A DNA stretch of 64,000 nucleotides from an uncultured Bacteroidales bacterium. GTDB taxonomy: Bacteria; Bacteroidota; Bacteroidia; Bacteroidales; UBA932. This document shows, one piece after another, positions 18,043 through 25,308 of the stretch. The position numbers and the translations under genes were made by a program. The stretch spans positions 1 through 64,000 of the forward strand of contig ONTQ01000010.1 of assembly GCA_900320795.1 (NCBI GenBank), written 5' to 3'. Position 1 is the stretch's first letter; each line of letters starts with the position of its first letter. The notes under the pieces are model-generated. The model had not been told where the DNA came from and searched no databases. It saw nothing but the letters and a program-made list of their open reading frames with translations.

Positions 18043-19044
18043 CTACAGCGGATTAACGGCCACCAGTTCGGCAGGACCGGTGAGGTAAACCTCGGTGAAG
18101 CGGTCATCGGGGCCCGGGCGGAAGCATACCTGGAGCCAGTCGCCGCGGCGGCACTGAAGCCGATAGGAAATGGCCGATTGGTGTCTGCCATGACACTCGC
18201 CGTCATTCCCGGCTTGGGCTGTCCCGTCATTCCCGGCTTGACCGGGAATCTGCCCGGCGGACGGGATGCCGGCCTTGAAGGCGGCAAGGGCCGATGCCGT
18301 GAGGCCGGTGCCGCACGCAAGCGTCTCCCCTTCCACGCCCTTTTCAAAAGTGCGGACGTGAAGGCCATCGGCCCGGACTGCCACGAAATTCACATTGGTG
18401 CCTTCCGGTTGGAACGCTGCGTCCCAGCGGAGCGGTTTGGCTTCCATTTCCATATCGATGCCGTCCACTTCCGGGACGAACCGCACCAAATGCCGCGTCC
18501 CTGTGTTCAGGAAGTAGCCGTCCTTCATGGGCGTAATTCCCTGCACATCAATCATTTTCAGCCGAACCGTCCAATGAGCCGAATGCTCCTTCGAGAGGAT
18601 TTCCGCGATATGATCGCCGTCGGGGGCGAGGAAGCGGTAGGTGGTGCCATCGGCCGGACGGATGCCCAGATAGTCGGCAAAAGCCACAATACAGCGGCCG
18701 CCGTTGCCGCACATCATGCCGCCGGATCCGTCGGGGTTGTAGAATTCCATGACAAAATCATACTGAGATGGCTGGTCGCCATCGGCCATGACTGGGCCGA
18801 CATTCCCGGCACCCCCGTCATTGCCGACCTGATCGGCAATCTTTTCCTGAAGGCTCTCAGCGGTTTGCCCCCTACCGGGACTAGTTAAAATCATGAGACC
18901 ATCCGTGTGGTACTGCTTGCACAACTGGCCAATCCGCACCGGCTCCCGGAAGGGCTCCATGCCTCCCCATCGGCCATCCAGTACGACAAAATCGTTCCCC
19001 GCTCCGGAGAACTTAAAAATCTGTGACACGTAACTATCTATCAT
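18043..19044 (-). CDS. dapF: Diaminopimelate epimerase with two repeat-encoded inserts
   Basis: DapF interconverts LL- and meso-DAP with two Cys residues, both present: MMCGNGGRC (C112) and LACGTGLTAS (C244). FSGAGNDFVVLDG at the start is also typical. At 333 aa it is 50-60 residues longer than the family. The extra sequence is in two places: about residues 55-94 (containing QVGNDGGAGN) and 260-291 (GQAGNDGTAQAGND). Both are low-complexity peptides encoded by fold-back repeats, placed in loops away from the active-site Cys residues. The gene is open throughout and is probably functional. Confidence 0.9.
   Translation of the reverse strand: MIDSYVSQIFKFSGAGNDFVVLDGRWGGMEPFREPVRIGQLCKQYHTDGLMILTSPGRGQTAESLQEKIADQVGNDGGAGNVGPVMADGDQPSQYDFVMEFYNPDGSGGMMCGNGGRCIVAFADYLGIRPADGTTYRFLAPDGDHIAEILSKEHSAHWTVRLKMIDVQGITPMKDGYFLNTGTRHLVRFVPEVDGIDMEMEAKPLRWDAAFQPEGTNVNFVAVRADGLHVRTFEKGVEGETLACGTGLTASALAAFKAGIPSAGQIPGQAGNDGTAQAGNDGECHGRHQSAISYRLQCRRGDWLQVCFRPGPDDRFTEVYLTGPAELVAVNPL
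18172..18267. repeat. Repeat-encoded insert 2 in dapF
   Basis: Two copies of CGTCATTCCCGGCTTG lie close together, and ATTCCCGG-cttga-CCGGGAAT forms a hairpin (18229-18249). The same type of repeat (GTCATTGCCGGC...GCCGG) is found in murB. Confidence 0.7.
18763..18882. repeat. Repeat-encoded insert 1 in dapF
   Basis: It contains ATTGCCGA-cctga-TCGGCAAT (hairpin near 18820-18842) and a CATTCCCGGC copy. It encodes about 40 residues absent from usual DapF between the first domain strand and YNPDGSGGMMCGN. Confidence 0.6.
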
Positions 19045-19062
19045 TCAATTACTTCCTAATAT

Positions 19063-19130
19063 TCCTCGTTCAAAAAACGAACGAGAACTATACAGCAACT
19101 CGCTTATAATCAATCTCTTAACTGCCACCG
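19063..19130. repeat. 66-bp hairpin element, copy B
   Basis: It has the same CTCGTTC/CGAACGAG hairpin and conserved 3' part as copy A (16189-16256), here between the aminotransferase stop and the dapF start. About two thirds of positions in the 3' part are identical by eye. Confidence 0.6.
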
Positions 19131-19150
19131 CACTCCACTCAGGGCGGCAT

Positions 19151-20371
19151 CTACTCGGCGATGTCACGGATAAGGGAGGCAAGGAGGCGGATGCCAGGCT
19201 CCATCTTGGCTTCGTCAATGAAGGAGAAGTTCAGGCGCATGGTGTTGCGGTGGCTGCCGTCCGTGTAGAAGAAGGAGCCGGCCACATAAGCCACGCCGGC
19301 GGCAAGGGCCTTGTCGTACAGCGCCACGGTATCCACGGCGGACGGCAGCGTGAGCCAGAGGAACAGCCCGCCTTCCGGATAGGTCCAGGACACGCCGGAC
19401 GGCATGTACTTTTCCAGCAGGGAAACCATGAGGTCCCTCCTGTGCCGATATTCCACGATGGTTTTCTGCAAATTGGCATCCAGCAGCCCGGAGCCCAAAA
19501 ACTCTGCCGCCAGGTACTGGTCAAACACCGGCGGACAAAGGTCCAGGCACTGTTTGCAAATATAAATCTGTTCCAGCAACTGCTCCGGGCCGATAATCCA
19601 TCCCAGCCGGAACCCCGGTGCAAAAATCTTGGAAAAACTGCCCAGTTGCAGCGTGCGTTCCGGTGCCAGTTCCCGGATGGTGACCACCGGCTCTCCGCTG
19701 TAGCGCAGTTCCCGGTACGGGCTGTCTTCCACGATGAGGCAGTCCAGTTCGCGGGCCAGGCGCACAATTTCCTCCCGCTCCCGAAGGCTCATTGTCTCCC
19801 CCGACGGGTTGTTGAAGTCCGGAATCACATAGATGAATTTTGGGCCAGGTGTGTTTTTAGGGCCATCACCTCGCCCGTCAATATTACCTTCTGCTACATT
19901 GTGGGCCATTTTCCCTGGGGCAGGTGTGCCATCTGAAATCCCACCTGGCCCAAACAAGGGCAAAACCAGAGCCCGGTAGGCCCTGAAACTTTGCAGGGCG
20001 CCCAGGTAAACGGGGTTGTTGGCGAGAATCACTTCGCCGGGGTTCACGAATACACGGGTGCACACGTCGATGCCCTGCTGGGAGGAAGTGGTGATTTGTA
20101 CCTGCGAGACGGGCACGCCGTAGCGGGAAGCAATCAGTTCCCGCAGTTCCGGAACGCCCTGGGTAGCACCATATTGCAGAGCCTTGGTCCCGTATTTGGA
20201 CAGCACTTTTTCCGCCAGGCCGGGGATATCGGCCAGGGGAAAGGTGCAGGCCGCAGGATAGCCGCCGGCAAAAGAGCAGATGGCATTCAAATCCACCTTC
20301 CGGAAGATTTCCCGCACGGGAGACCGCAGGAACGAGGGCACATCGGCCGAAAAGAATTTGCTGTAGTCCAT
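19151..20371 (-). CDS. PLP class I/II aminotransferase, probable succinyl-DAP aminotransferase, with insert
   Basis: A fold-type I aminotransferase (406 aa) of the 2-aminoadipate/MocR-related group: QYGATQGVPELRELIASRYG, TTSSQQGIDV, YVIPDFNNPSGETMS, EDSPYRELRY and the PLP Lys in SFSKIFAPGFRLGW (K248). The DAP cluster otherwise lacks the N-succinyl-2-amino-6-ketopimelate aminotransferase (DapC role), so that activity is the best guess. General aspartate/aromatic activity is an alternative. Residues 141-177 are an extra segment encoded by a 110-bp fold-back repeat, placed between LVLPLF and PKFIYVIPDF. Confidence 0.8.
   Translation of the reverse strand: MDYSKFFSADVPSFLRSPVREIFRKVDLNAICSFAGGYPAACTFPLADIPGLAEKVLSKYGTKALQYGATQGVPELRELIASRYGVPVSQVQITTSSQQGIDVCTRVFVNPGEVILANNPVYLGALQSFRAYRALVLPLFGPGGISDGTPAPGKMAHNVAEGNIDGRGDGPKNTPGPKFIYVIPDFNNPSGETMSLREREEIVRLARELDCLIVEDSPYRELRYSGEPVVTIRELAPERTLQLGSFSKIFAPGFRLGWIIGPEQLLEQIYICKQCLDLCPPVFDQYLAAEFLGSGLLDANLQKTIVEYRHRRDLMVSLLEKYMPSGVSWTYPEGGLFLWLTLPSAVDTVALYDKALAAGVAYVAGSFFYTDGSHRNTMRLNFSFIDEAKMEPGIRLLASLIRDIAE
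19841..19952. repeat. 110-bp inverted-repeat element inside the aminotransferase gene
   Basis: The ends are TGGGCCAGGTG and CACCTGGCCCA, perfect 11-bp inverted repeats, with internal GGGCCAT motifs. It is in-frame and differs from the GATTCTTCG family. Confidence 0.75.
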
Positions 20372-20372
20372 A

Positions 20373-20428
20373 GATTCTTCGCTTTGCTCAGAATGACAAC
20401 GGCCGGAATAACAACGGCCGGAATGACA
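20373..20428. repeat. Repeat arm between murA and the aminotransferase
   Basis: GATTCTTCGCTTTGCTCAGA followed by ATGACA (the same arm as in the dapE-like insert), then two near copies of ACGGCCGGAATGACA. It fills the whole intergenic gap. No promoter is visible there. Confidence 0.7.
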
Positions 20429-20429
20429 A

Positions 20430-21737
20430 CTATGCCCTGGTAATATGCGCCCCGAGAGCGTTCAGGCGGCCTTCGATGTCTTCATAGCCGCGGTCTATCT
20501 GCTCGATGTTGTCGATGGTGGAAGTACCCTTGGCGCTCATGGCGGCCAGCAGCATGGCGATACCGGCACGGATATCCGGGGACACCAGGCGGGACGCTTT
20601 GAGGGTGATGCGGTGATCATGGCCGATGACAACCGCCCGGTGCGGGTCGCAGAGGATAATCTGGGCACCCATGTCGATGAGACGGTCCACGAAGAACAGG
20701 CGGCTCTCGAACATCTTCTGGTGAATGAGCACGCTGCCCTTGCACTGGGTGGCCACCACCAGCATCACGGACAACAGGTCCGGGGTGAGGCCGGGCCAGG
20801 GGGCGTCGGCCAGGGTCATGATGGAACCGTCCAGGAAGGAATCGATTTCATAACTGTCCTGCGCGGGGACGTAGATGTCATCTCCCTGCTGCTCCAGTTT
20901 GATGCCCAGGCGGCGGAAGGAGTCGGGAATGATGCCCAGGTCGTAATAGGAGACGTCCTTGATGGTGATGCTGCTCTGGCAGATGGCAGCCATGCCGATG
21001 AACGAGCCCACCTCAATCATGTCCGGCAAAATCTTGTGCAGGGTGCCGTGCAGGGCCTCCACGCCATGGATACGAAGGAGGTTTGAGCCCACGCCGTCGA
21101 TGAAGGCGCCCATGCGGTTGAGCATCTTGCAAAGTTGCTGCAGGTACGGTTCGCAGGCGGCGTTGTAGATGGTGGTGGTGCCTTTCGCGAGGACGGCGGC
21201 CATTACGATGTTAGCCGTACCGGTGACGGAAGCCTCGTCCAGAAGCATGTATCGGCCCGTGAGACGGCCTTCCTGCGTGAGGTGGAAAGCCCGGCGGGAG
21301 GGGTCGTAGGACATTTCCGCGCCCAGTTTCACCATGCCATCCAGGTGGGTGTCCACCCTGCGTCGGCCGATTTTGTCTCCGCCCGGCTTGGCAAACCAGG
21401 CGTGACCGAAGCGGGACAGCAGCGGACCCACCACCATCACCGAGCCGCGAAGCTTGGCGCACTTGGCCACAAATTCTTCGGTTTCAATGTAGGCGGTGTC
21501 CACTTCGTCGGCCTGGAAGGTGTACATGCCTTTGGCCAGGCGGGTCACTTTGACGCCCATCTTCTGCAACAGTTCCATGAGGTTCTTCACGTCCAGAATC
21601 TCCGGAATGTTACTGATGGTGACGGGCTCGCTGGTGAGCAGCACCGCGCTGATCACTTCCAGGGCTTCGTTCTTGGCGCCCTGCGGGGTAATGGAACCGG
21701 AGAGCCGGTGGCCTCCTTCGATGATAAATTTAGACAT
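20430..21737 (-). CDS. murA: UDP-N-acetylglucosamine 1-carboxyvinyltransferase
   Basis: MurA adds enolpyruvate to UDP-GlcNAc, the first committed step of peptidoglycan synthesis. The 435-aa protein starts FIIEGGHRLSGSITPQGAKNEAL with the conserved Lys-Asn. The active-site loop reads KPGGDKIGRRRVDTH, with Asp where most enzymes have the fosfomycin-target Cys, so intrinsic fosfomycin insensitivity is expected. Its start overlaps the murB stop by 8 nt, so murB and murA form one unit. Confidence 0.95.
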   Translation of the reverse strand: MSKFIIEGGHRLSGSITPQGAKNEALEVISAVLLTSEPVTISNIPEILDVKNLMELLQKMGVKVTRLAKGMYTFQADEVDTAYIETEEFVAKCAKLRGSVMVVGPLLSRFGHAWFAKPGGDKIGRRRVDTHLDGMVKLGAEMSYDPSRRAFHLTQEGRLTGRYMLLDEASVTGTANIVMAAVLAKGTTTIYNAACEPYLQQLCKMLNRMGAFIDGVGSNLLRIHGVEALHGTLHKILPDMIEVGSFIGMAAICQSSITIKDVSYYDLGIIPDSFRRLGIKLEQQGDDIYVPAQDSYEIDSFLDGSIMTLADAPWPGLTPDLLSVMLVVATQCKGSVLIHQKMFESRLFFVDRLIDMGAQIILCDPHRAVVIGHDHRITLKASRLVSPDIRAGIAMLLAAMSAKGTSTIDNIEQIDRGYEDIEGRLNALGAHITRA

Positions 21738-22830
21738 GTTCTACCTCGGGATGAAGGGTGATACCGTATTTGCGTTCGATCGTTTGAATAATAGTCTGTT
21801 CCAGGCCGATAATTTCCTGTGGGGAGGCGCTGCCGCTGGCATTCACGATGACAAGCGGCTGCTTAGGATAGACCTGGGCGCCGCCGCTGCGGGCGCCTTT
21901 GAAGCCGCACTGGTCAATCATCCAGGCGGCCGGGACCTTGATGCGGTCTCCCACCTCGAAGTGCGGGACGGCGTAGTCGGGGCCGTTGTCCTCCTGCGCG
22001 ATGGCTACGATGCGCCGGAAGTGCTCCCGGCTGATGACGGGGTTGCAGAAGAAACTGCCTGCGCTGCCCACTTCCTCCACGTCCGGCAATTTCTCCCGCC
22101 GGATGCCGATGATGGCGTCCCGGATGAGTTGCGGGGTGAGGATTGGGGAAGACAGCCCGTCATTGCCGGCCTGACCGGCCATCTCCAGGGCTTTCCGGAC
22201 ACCGCCGTAGTCCAGTTTGGGCTGAGGGATGCGGCTCAGGCGGTAGGTGACGGCGGTGATGATGAATCGGCCTTTCCACTCGGTCTTGAAGCGGGAGGTG
22301 CGGTAGCCGTACCGGCAGTCCGCCGGGTCGATTTCCACGAACTCTCCGGCGATGCGGTCATAGGCCCGGATGCCGGCAATGATGTCTTTGGCCTCCACGC
22401 CGTACGCGCCAATGTTCTGTACGGCCGATGCCCCCACTTCGCCCGGAATGAGCGACAGGTTCTCCGGCCCCCAAAAGCCCTCTGAGGCGGCCCAGGCGCA
22501 GAAATCATCGAAGACCACGCCCGCGCCGCAGGTGACCAGCAGATGCCCGGTCGTGGCCGGGCAGGACGATTGCGGCGGGGCCGGGCAGGGCATAGCCTCG
22601 TCATTGCCGGCTTGACCGGCAATCCCCACGTGCAGCACCGTGCCGGGGAAATCCTTGGTAAAAAGGAGGTTGGAGCCGCCGCCCATCACCATGACGGGCT
22701 GGGGCAGCGAGGCCCAGTCCAGGGCCAGGAGGTCCTCCTCGGCCGTAATCTCCACAAACAGGGCACACTTCACCTTCATCCGGAATGTGTTCCGGCTGGA
22801 AAGGTCATATATGCTATACTGTTTTACCAT
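21730..22830 (-). CDS. murB: UDP-N-acetylenolpyruvoylglucosamine reductase with two repeat-encoded inserts
   Basis: MurB reduces the MurA product to UDP-MurNAc using FAD. Visible motifs are VMGGGSNLLF, IPGEVGASAVQNIGAYG, YRTSRFK, GSAGSFFCNPV (proton-donor Ser) and a C-terminal LVIVNASGSAS. At 366 aa it carries two odd segments: residues 71-95 (AGQAGNDEAMPCPAPPQ...) inside the FAD-binding domain, between HVGI and LLVTCGAGV, and residues 218-229 (AGQAGNDGLSSP) before the TPQLIRDAI helix. Both contain the AGQAGND peptide also seen in DapF and both lie over fold-back repeats. Catalytic motifs are intact. Confidence 0.93.
   Translation of the reverse strand: MVKQYSIYDLSSRNTFRMKVKCALFVEITAEEDLLALDWASLPQPVMVMGGGSNLLFTKDFPGTVLHVGIAGQAGNDEAMPCPAPPQSSCPATTGHLLVTCGAGVVFDDFCAWAASEGFWGPENLSLIPGEVGASAVQNIGAYGVEAKDIIAGIRAYDRIAGEFVEIDPADCRYGYRTSRFKTEWKGRFIITAVTYRLSRIPQPKLDYGGVRKALEMAGQAGNDGLSSPILTPQLIRDAIIGIRREKLPDVEEVGSAGSFFCNPVISREHFRRIVAIAQEDNGPDYAVPHFEVGDRIKVPAAWMIDQCGFKGARSGGAQVYPKQPLVIVNASGSASPQEIIGLEQTIIQTIERKYGITLHPEVEHV
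22144..22183. repeat. Repeat-encoded insert 2 in murB
   Basis: CCCGTCATTGCCGGCCTGACCGGCC-type hairpin encoding AGQAGNDG on the reverse strand, within an otherwise normal MurB loop. Confidence 0.6.
22546..22625. repeat. Repeat-encoded insert 1 in murB
   Basis: It contains ATTGCCGG-cttga-CCGGCAAT (about 22603-22623) and GACGATTGCGGCGGGGCCGG. The latter recurs with one change just downstream of aspS (about 23054), showing that the same DNA is used both inside a gene and between genes. Confidence 0.7.
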
Positions 22831-22843
22831 CTATTCATCTTCC

Positions 22844-23026
22844 AGGGGCAATTCGGGCCGTTTTTGCCCCGCAATGAGGTCTTTTTCAGCCACCCAGGGG
22901 CAATTCGGGCCGCTTTTGCCCCGCAATGAGGTCTTTTTCAGCCACCCAGGGGCAATTCGGGCCGTTTTTGCCCCGCAGTGAGGTCCTTTTCAGCCACCCA
23001 GGGGCAAATCGGGCCGTTTTTGCCCC
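22844..23026. repeat. 52-bp tandem repeat array (3.5 copies)
   Basis: The units begin at 22844, 22896, 22948 and 23000 with AGGGGCAATTCGGGCCG. Each contains a 7-bp hairpin GGGGCAA/TTGCCCC. Copies differ by only a few bases. The array fills most of the murB-aspS gap. It has no spacers, so it is not CRISPR. The remainder (23027-23109) holds CCCGGTCGGGACCGGGC-type inverted repeats. Confidence 0.9.
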
Positions 23027-23109
23027 TGGAAGAAGCCCGGTCGGGACCGGGCATGACGATTGCGGCAGGGCCGGGCAGGACGGCAATTGGTCGGGACCGG
23101 ACAGGAGGT

Positions 23110-24882
23110 TTATTCTGCCGCGTGGCGGACATCTATCTGGAGTTCATCCAGTTGGGTCTGGTCAATCTCCGACGGGGAGTCAATCATCACGTCGCGGCCC
23201 TGGTTATTCTTGGGGAAGGCGATGTAGTCGCGGATGGTGTCCTGACCGCCCATGAGGGCGCAAACGCGGTCGAAGCCGAAGGCCAGGCCACCGTGCGGCG
23301 GAGCACCGAACTTGAAGGCGTTGATAATGAAACCGAACTTGTACTCGGCCTCTTCCGGGCCGATGCCCAGCACCTCGAACATGCGCTTCTGCATATCGGC
23401 ATTGTGGATACGGATGGAACCGCCGCCCAGTTCGTTGCCGTTGAGAACGAAGTCATAGGCGTTGGCGCAGACGCGCTCCAGGTCTTCTTTCTTGTCTGAG
23501 TAGAACCAGTTCTCGTGCTCCGGTTTGGGAGCGGTGAAGGGGTGGTGCATGGCGTAGAAGCGCTGGGTTTCGTCGTCCCATTCCAGGAGCGGGAAGTCCA
23601 CAATCCACAGGGGGGCGAACTCCTTGGGGTTGCGAAGGCCCAACCGGCCGCCCATTTCCAGGCGCAGGACACCCAGCATAGTCTGCACTTTGCGCTTCGA
23701 AGGGCCGCTCATCACCAGCATGAGGTCTCCGGGCTTGGCCTCGGCCTTTTGGGCCAGTTTGGCCAGGTCATCGGCCCCGTAAAACTTGTCGATGGAGGAT
23801 TTGAAACTGCCGTCGGCATTGACTTTTATGTAAATGAGGCCTTTGGCGCCCACCTGGGGACGTTTGACCCATTCGGTGAGTTCATCAATCTGCTTACGGG
23901 TGTATTCGGCCGCGCCGGGCACGCAGATGGCGCCTATATAGGCGGCATCGTCCAGGACGCTGAAGCCCTTGCCCTTGGCCACATCCGTGATTTCGTGGAT
24001 GGTCATGCCGAAGCGAACGTCAGGCTTGTCGGAGCCGTAGTGGTCCATGGCATCGTACCAGGTCATGCGGGGCATGGGATTAGGGATGTCTACGCCCAGG
24101 ACGTTCTTGAAAATGGAGCGCATCATGCCCTCGAACATGCCAAGGACGTCTTCCTGCTCCACGAAGGACATTTCGCAGTCGATCTGGGTGAATTCGGGCT
24201 GACGGTCGGCACGGAGGTCCTCGTCACGGAAGCAGCGCACAATCTGGAAGTAGCGGTCGTAGCCGGCCACCATCAGGAGCTGCTTGAAGGTCTGGGGACT
24301 CTGCGGCAGGGCGTAGAACTGGCCGGGATTCATGCGGGAAGGAACGACGAAGTCGCGGGCGCCTTCCGGCGTGCTCTTGATGAGGTACGGGGTTTCAATC
24401 TCCATGAAGCCGTTGGCGTCCAGGTAGTTGCGAACCTCGTGGGCCACCCGGTGACGCAGAGCCAGGGCGCGCTGCAGCGGACCGCGGCGAAGGTCCAGAT
24501 AACGGTATTTGGCACGGAGATCCTCACCGCCGTCACTCTCTTCCTCGATGGTGAAGGGCGGGGTTACGCTCTTGTTCAGGATATTGATGGCCGATACCTT
24601 GATTTCGATATCGCCGGTGGGCATCTTGGCATTTTTGGCCTGACGCTCAACCACTTCACCCTTGGCCTGGATAACAAATTCACGGCCCAGGGAGGTGGCG
24701 GTTTCCACAAGGGATGCGGGAGCATCGGCCTCCACGACCAACTGGGTAATACCATAACGGTCCCGGAGGTCGATGAAGGTCATGCCGCCCAGTTTGCGGG
24801 CTTTCTGCACCCATCCGGCAAGAGTCACCTGCTGTCCTTTGTTTTCAATGCGGAGTTCCCCGCAAGTGTGTGTTCTGTACAT
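23110..24882 (-). CDS. aspS: Aspartyl-tRNA synthetase
   Basis: A class II synthetase of 590 aa, the normal bacterial length: OB-fold anticodon domain with [22 protein letters not shown], motif 2 [18 protein letters not shown], the bacterial GAD insertion in the middle (about residues 290-410) and motif 3 [15 protein letters not shown]. It charges tRNA-Asp. Upstream is its own -7 box. Confidence 0.97.
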   Translation of the reverse strand: MYRTHTCGELRIENKGQQVTLAGWVQKARKLGGMTFIDLRDRYGITQLVVEADAPASLVETATSLGREFVIQAKGEVVERQAKNAKMPTGDIEIKVSAINILNKSVTPPFTIEEESDGGEDLRAKYRYLDLRRGPLQRALALRHRVAHEVRNYLDANGFMEIETPYLIKSTPEGARDFVVPSRMNPGQFYALPQSPQTFKQLLMVAGYDRYFQIVRCFRDEDLRADRQPEFTQIDCEMSFVEQEDVLGMFEGMMRSIFKNVLGVDIPNPMPRMTWYDAMDHYGSDKPDVRFGMTIHEITDVAKGKGFSVLDDAAYIGAICVPGAAEYTRKQIDELTEWVKRPQVGAKGLIYIKVNADGSFKSSIDKFYGADDLAKLAQKAEAKPGDLMLVMSGPSKRKVQTMLGVLRLEMGGRLGLRNPKEFAPLWIVDFPLLEWDDETQRFYAMHHPFTAPKPEHENWFYSDKKEDLERVCANAYDFVLNGNELGGGSIRIHNADMQKRMFEVLGIGPEEAEYKFGFIINAFKFGAPPHGGLAFGFDRVCALMGGQDTIRDYIAFPKNNQGRDVMIDSPSEIDQTQLDELQIDVRHAAE

Positions 24883-24920
24883 GATGTATGCTATTTTTGT
24901 CTATTTCGTTTAACAATCCA

Positions 24921-24928
24921 CAAAAATA
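24921..24928 (-). promoter_or_regulatory. -7 element of the aspS promoter
   Basis: TATTTTTG on the reverse strand fits TAnnTTTG, leaving 38 nt between box and start. No TTG is seen at -33. Confidence 0.5.
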
Positions 24929-24949
24929 GCAAAAAAAGCTGAATAAACC

Positions 24950-25308
24950 GCCCATTTGTGCCAGGTGTGGCCGGAGTTTGCGCCAAGTTTACTGCTGGTT
25001 TGTGCCAGGTGTGCAAAATCACTGGGGACCGGGAACGCATATCGGCCTTCTGCGCATTTTAGCGTGCCAGGACAGAGAAAAAACGCAGACCGGACACAAA
25101 AAGCACTTGCACCCGGCACAAAAAACACTTGTACCGGGCTTTGGCACAAGCCGTAATTAATTAAAAGTCAGCTTGTTACAAAATAGCCTCTAGCCCGAGC
25201 GGCCATTTTTTAGTGGGCACGGGCTAGGTAATGATTTGTAACCGCCTGATAAACACGTCGTTATAGCTTGCGCCAAAGCCCGGCTCAATGTACAAATAAG
25301 AGGCGAGG
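24950..25308. repeat. Repeat-rich intergenic region between aspS and the FISUMP-like gene
   Basis: No convincing gene. It holds two copies of TTTGTGCCAGGTGTG (about 24956 and 25000) and two adjacent 22-bp copies of CACAAAAAGCACTTGCACCC-type sequence (about 25097-25140). A hairpin with 8-bp arms CTAGCCCG and CGGGCTAG (about 25191-25228) could terminate transcription from either side. A short open frame here lacks codon bias and is overlaid on the repeats. Confidence 0.55.

Noticed and set aside
22844..23026. Possible CRISPR array
   Set aside because: The 52-bp units are directly tandem with no unique spacers, and no cas genes are present.
24956..25156. Small cysteine-rich ORF in the aspS upstream region
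   Set aside because: It overlies short direct repeats, lacks a promoter box and has no coding-type sequence. The Cys residues come from the repeated TGTGCC.
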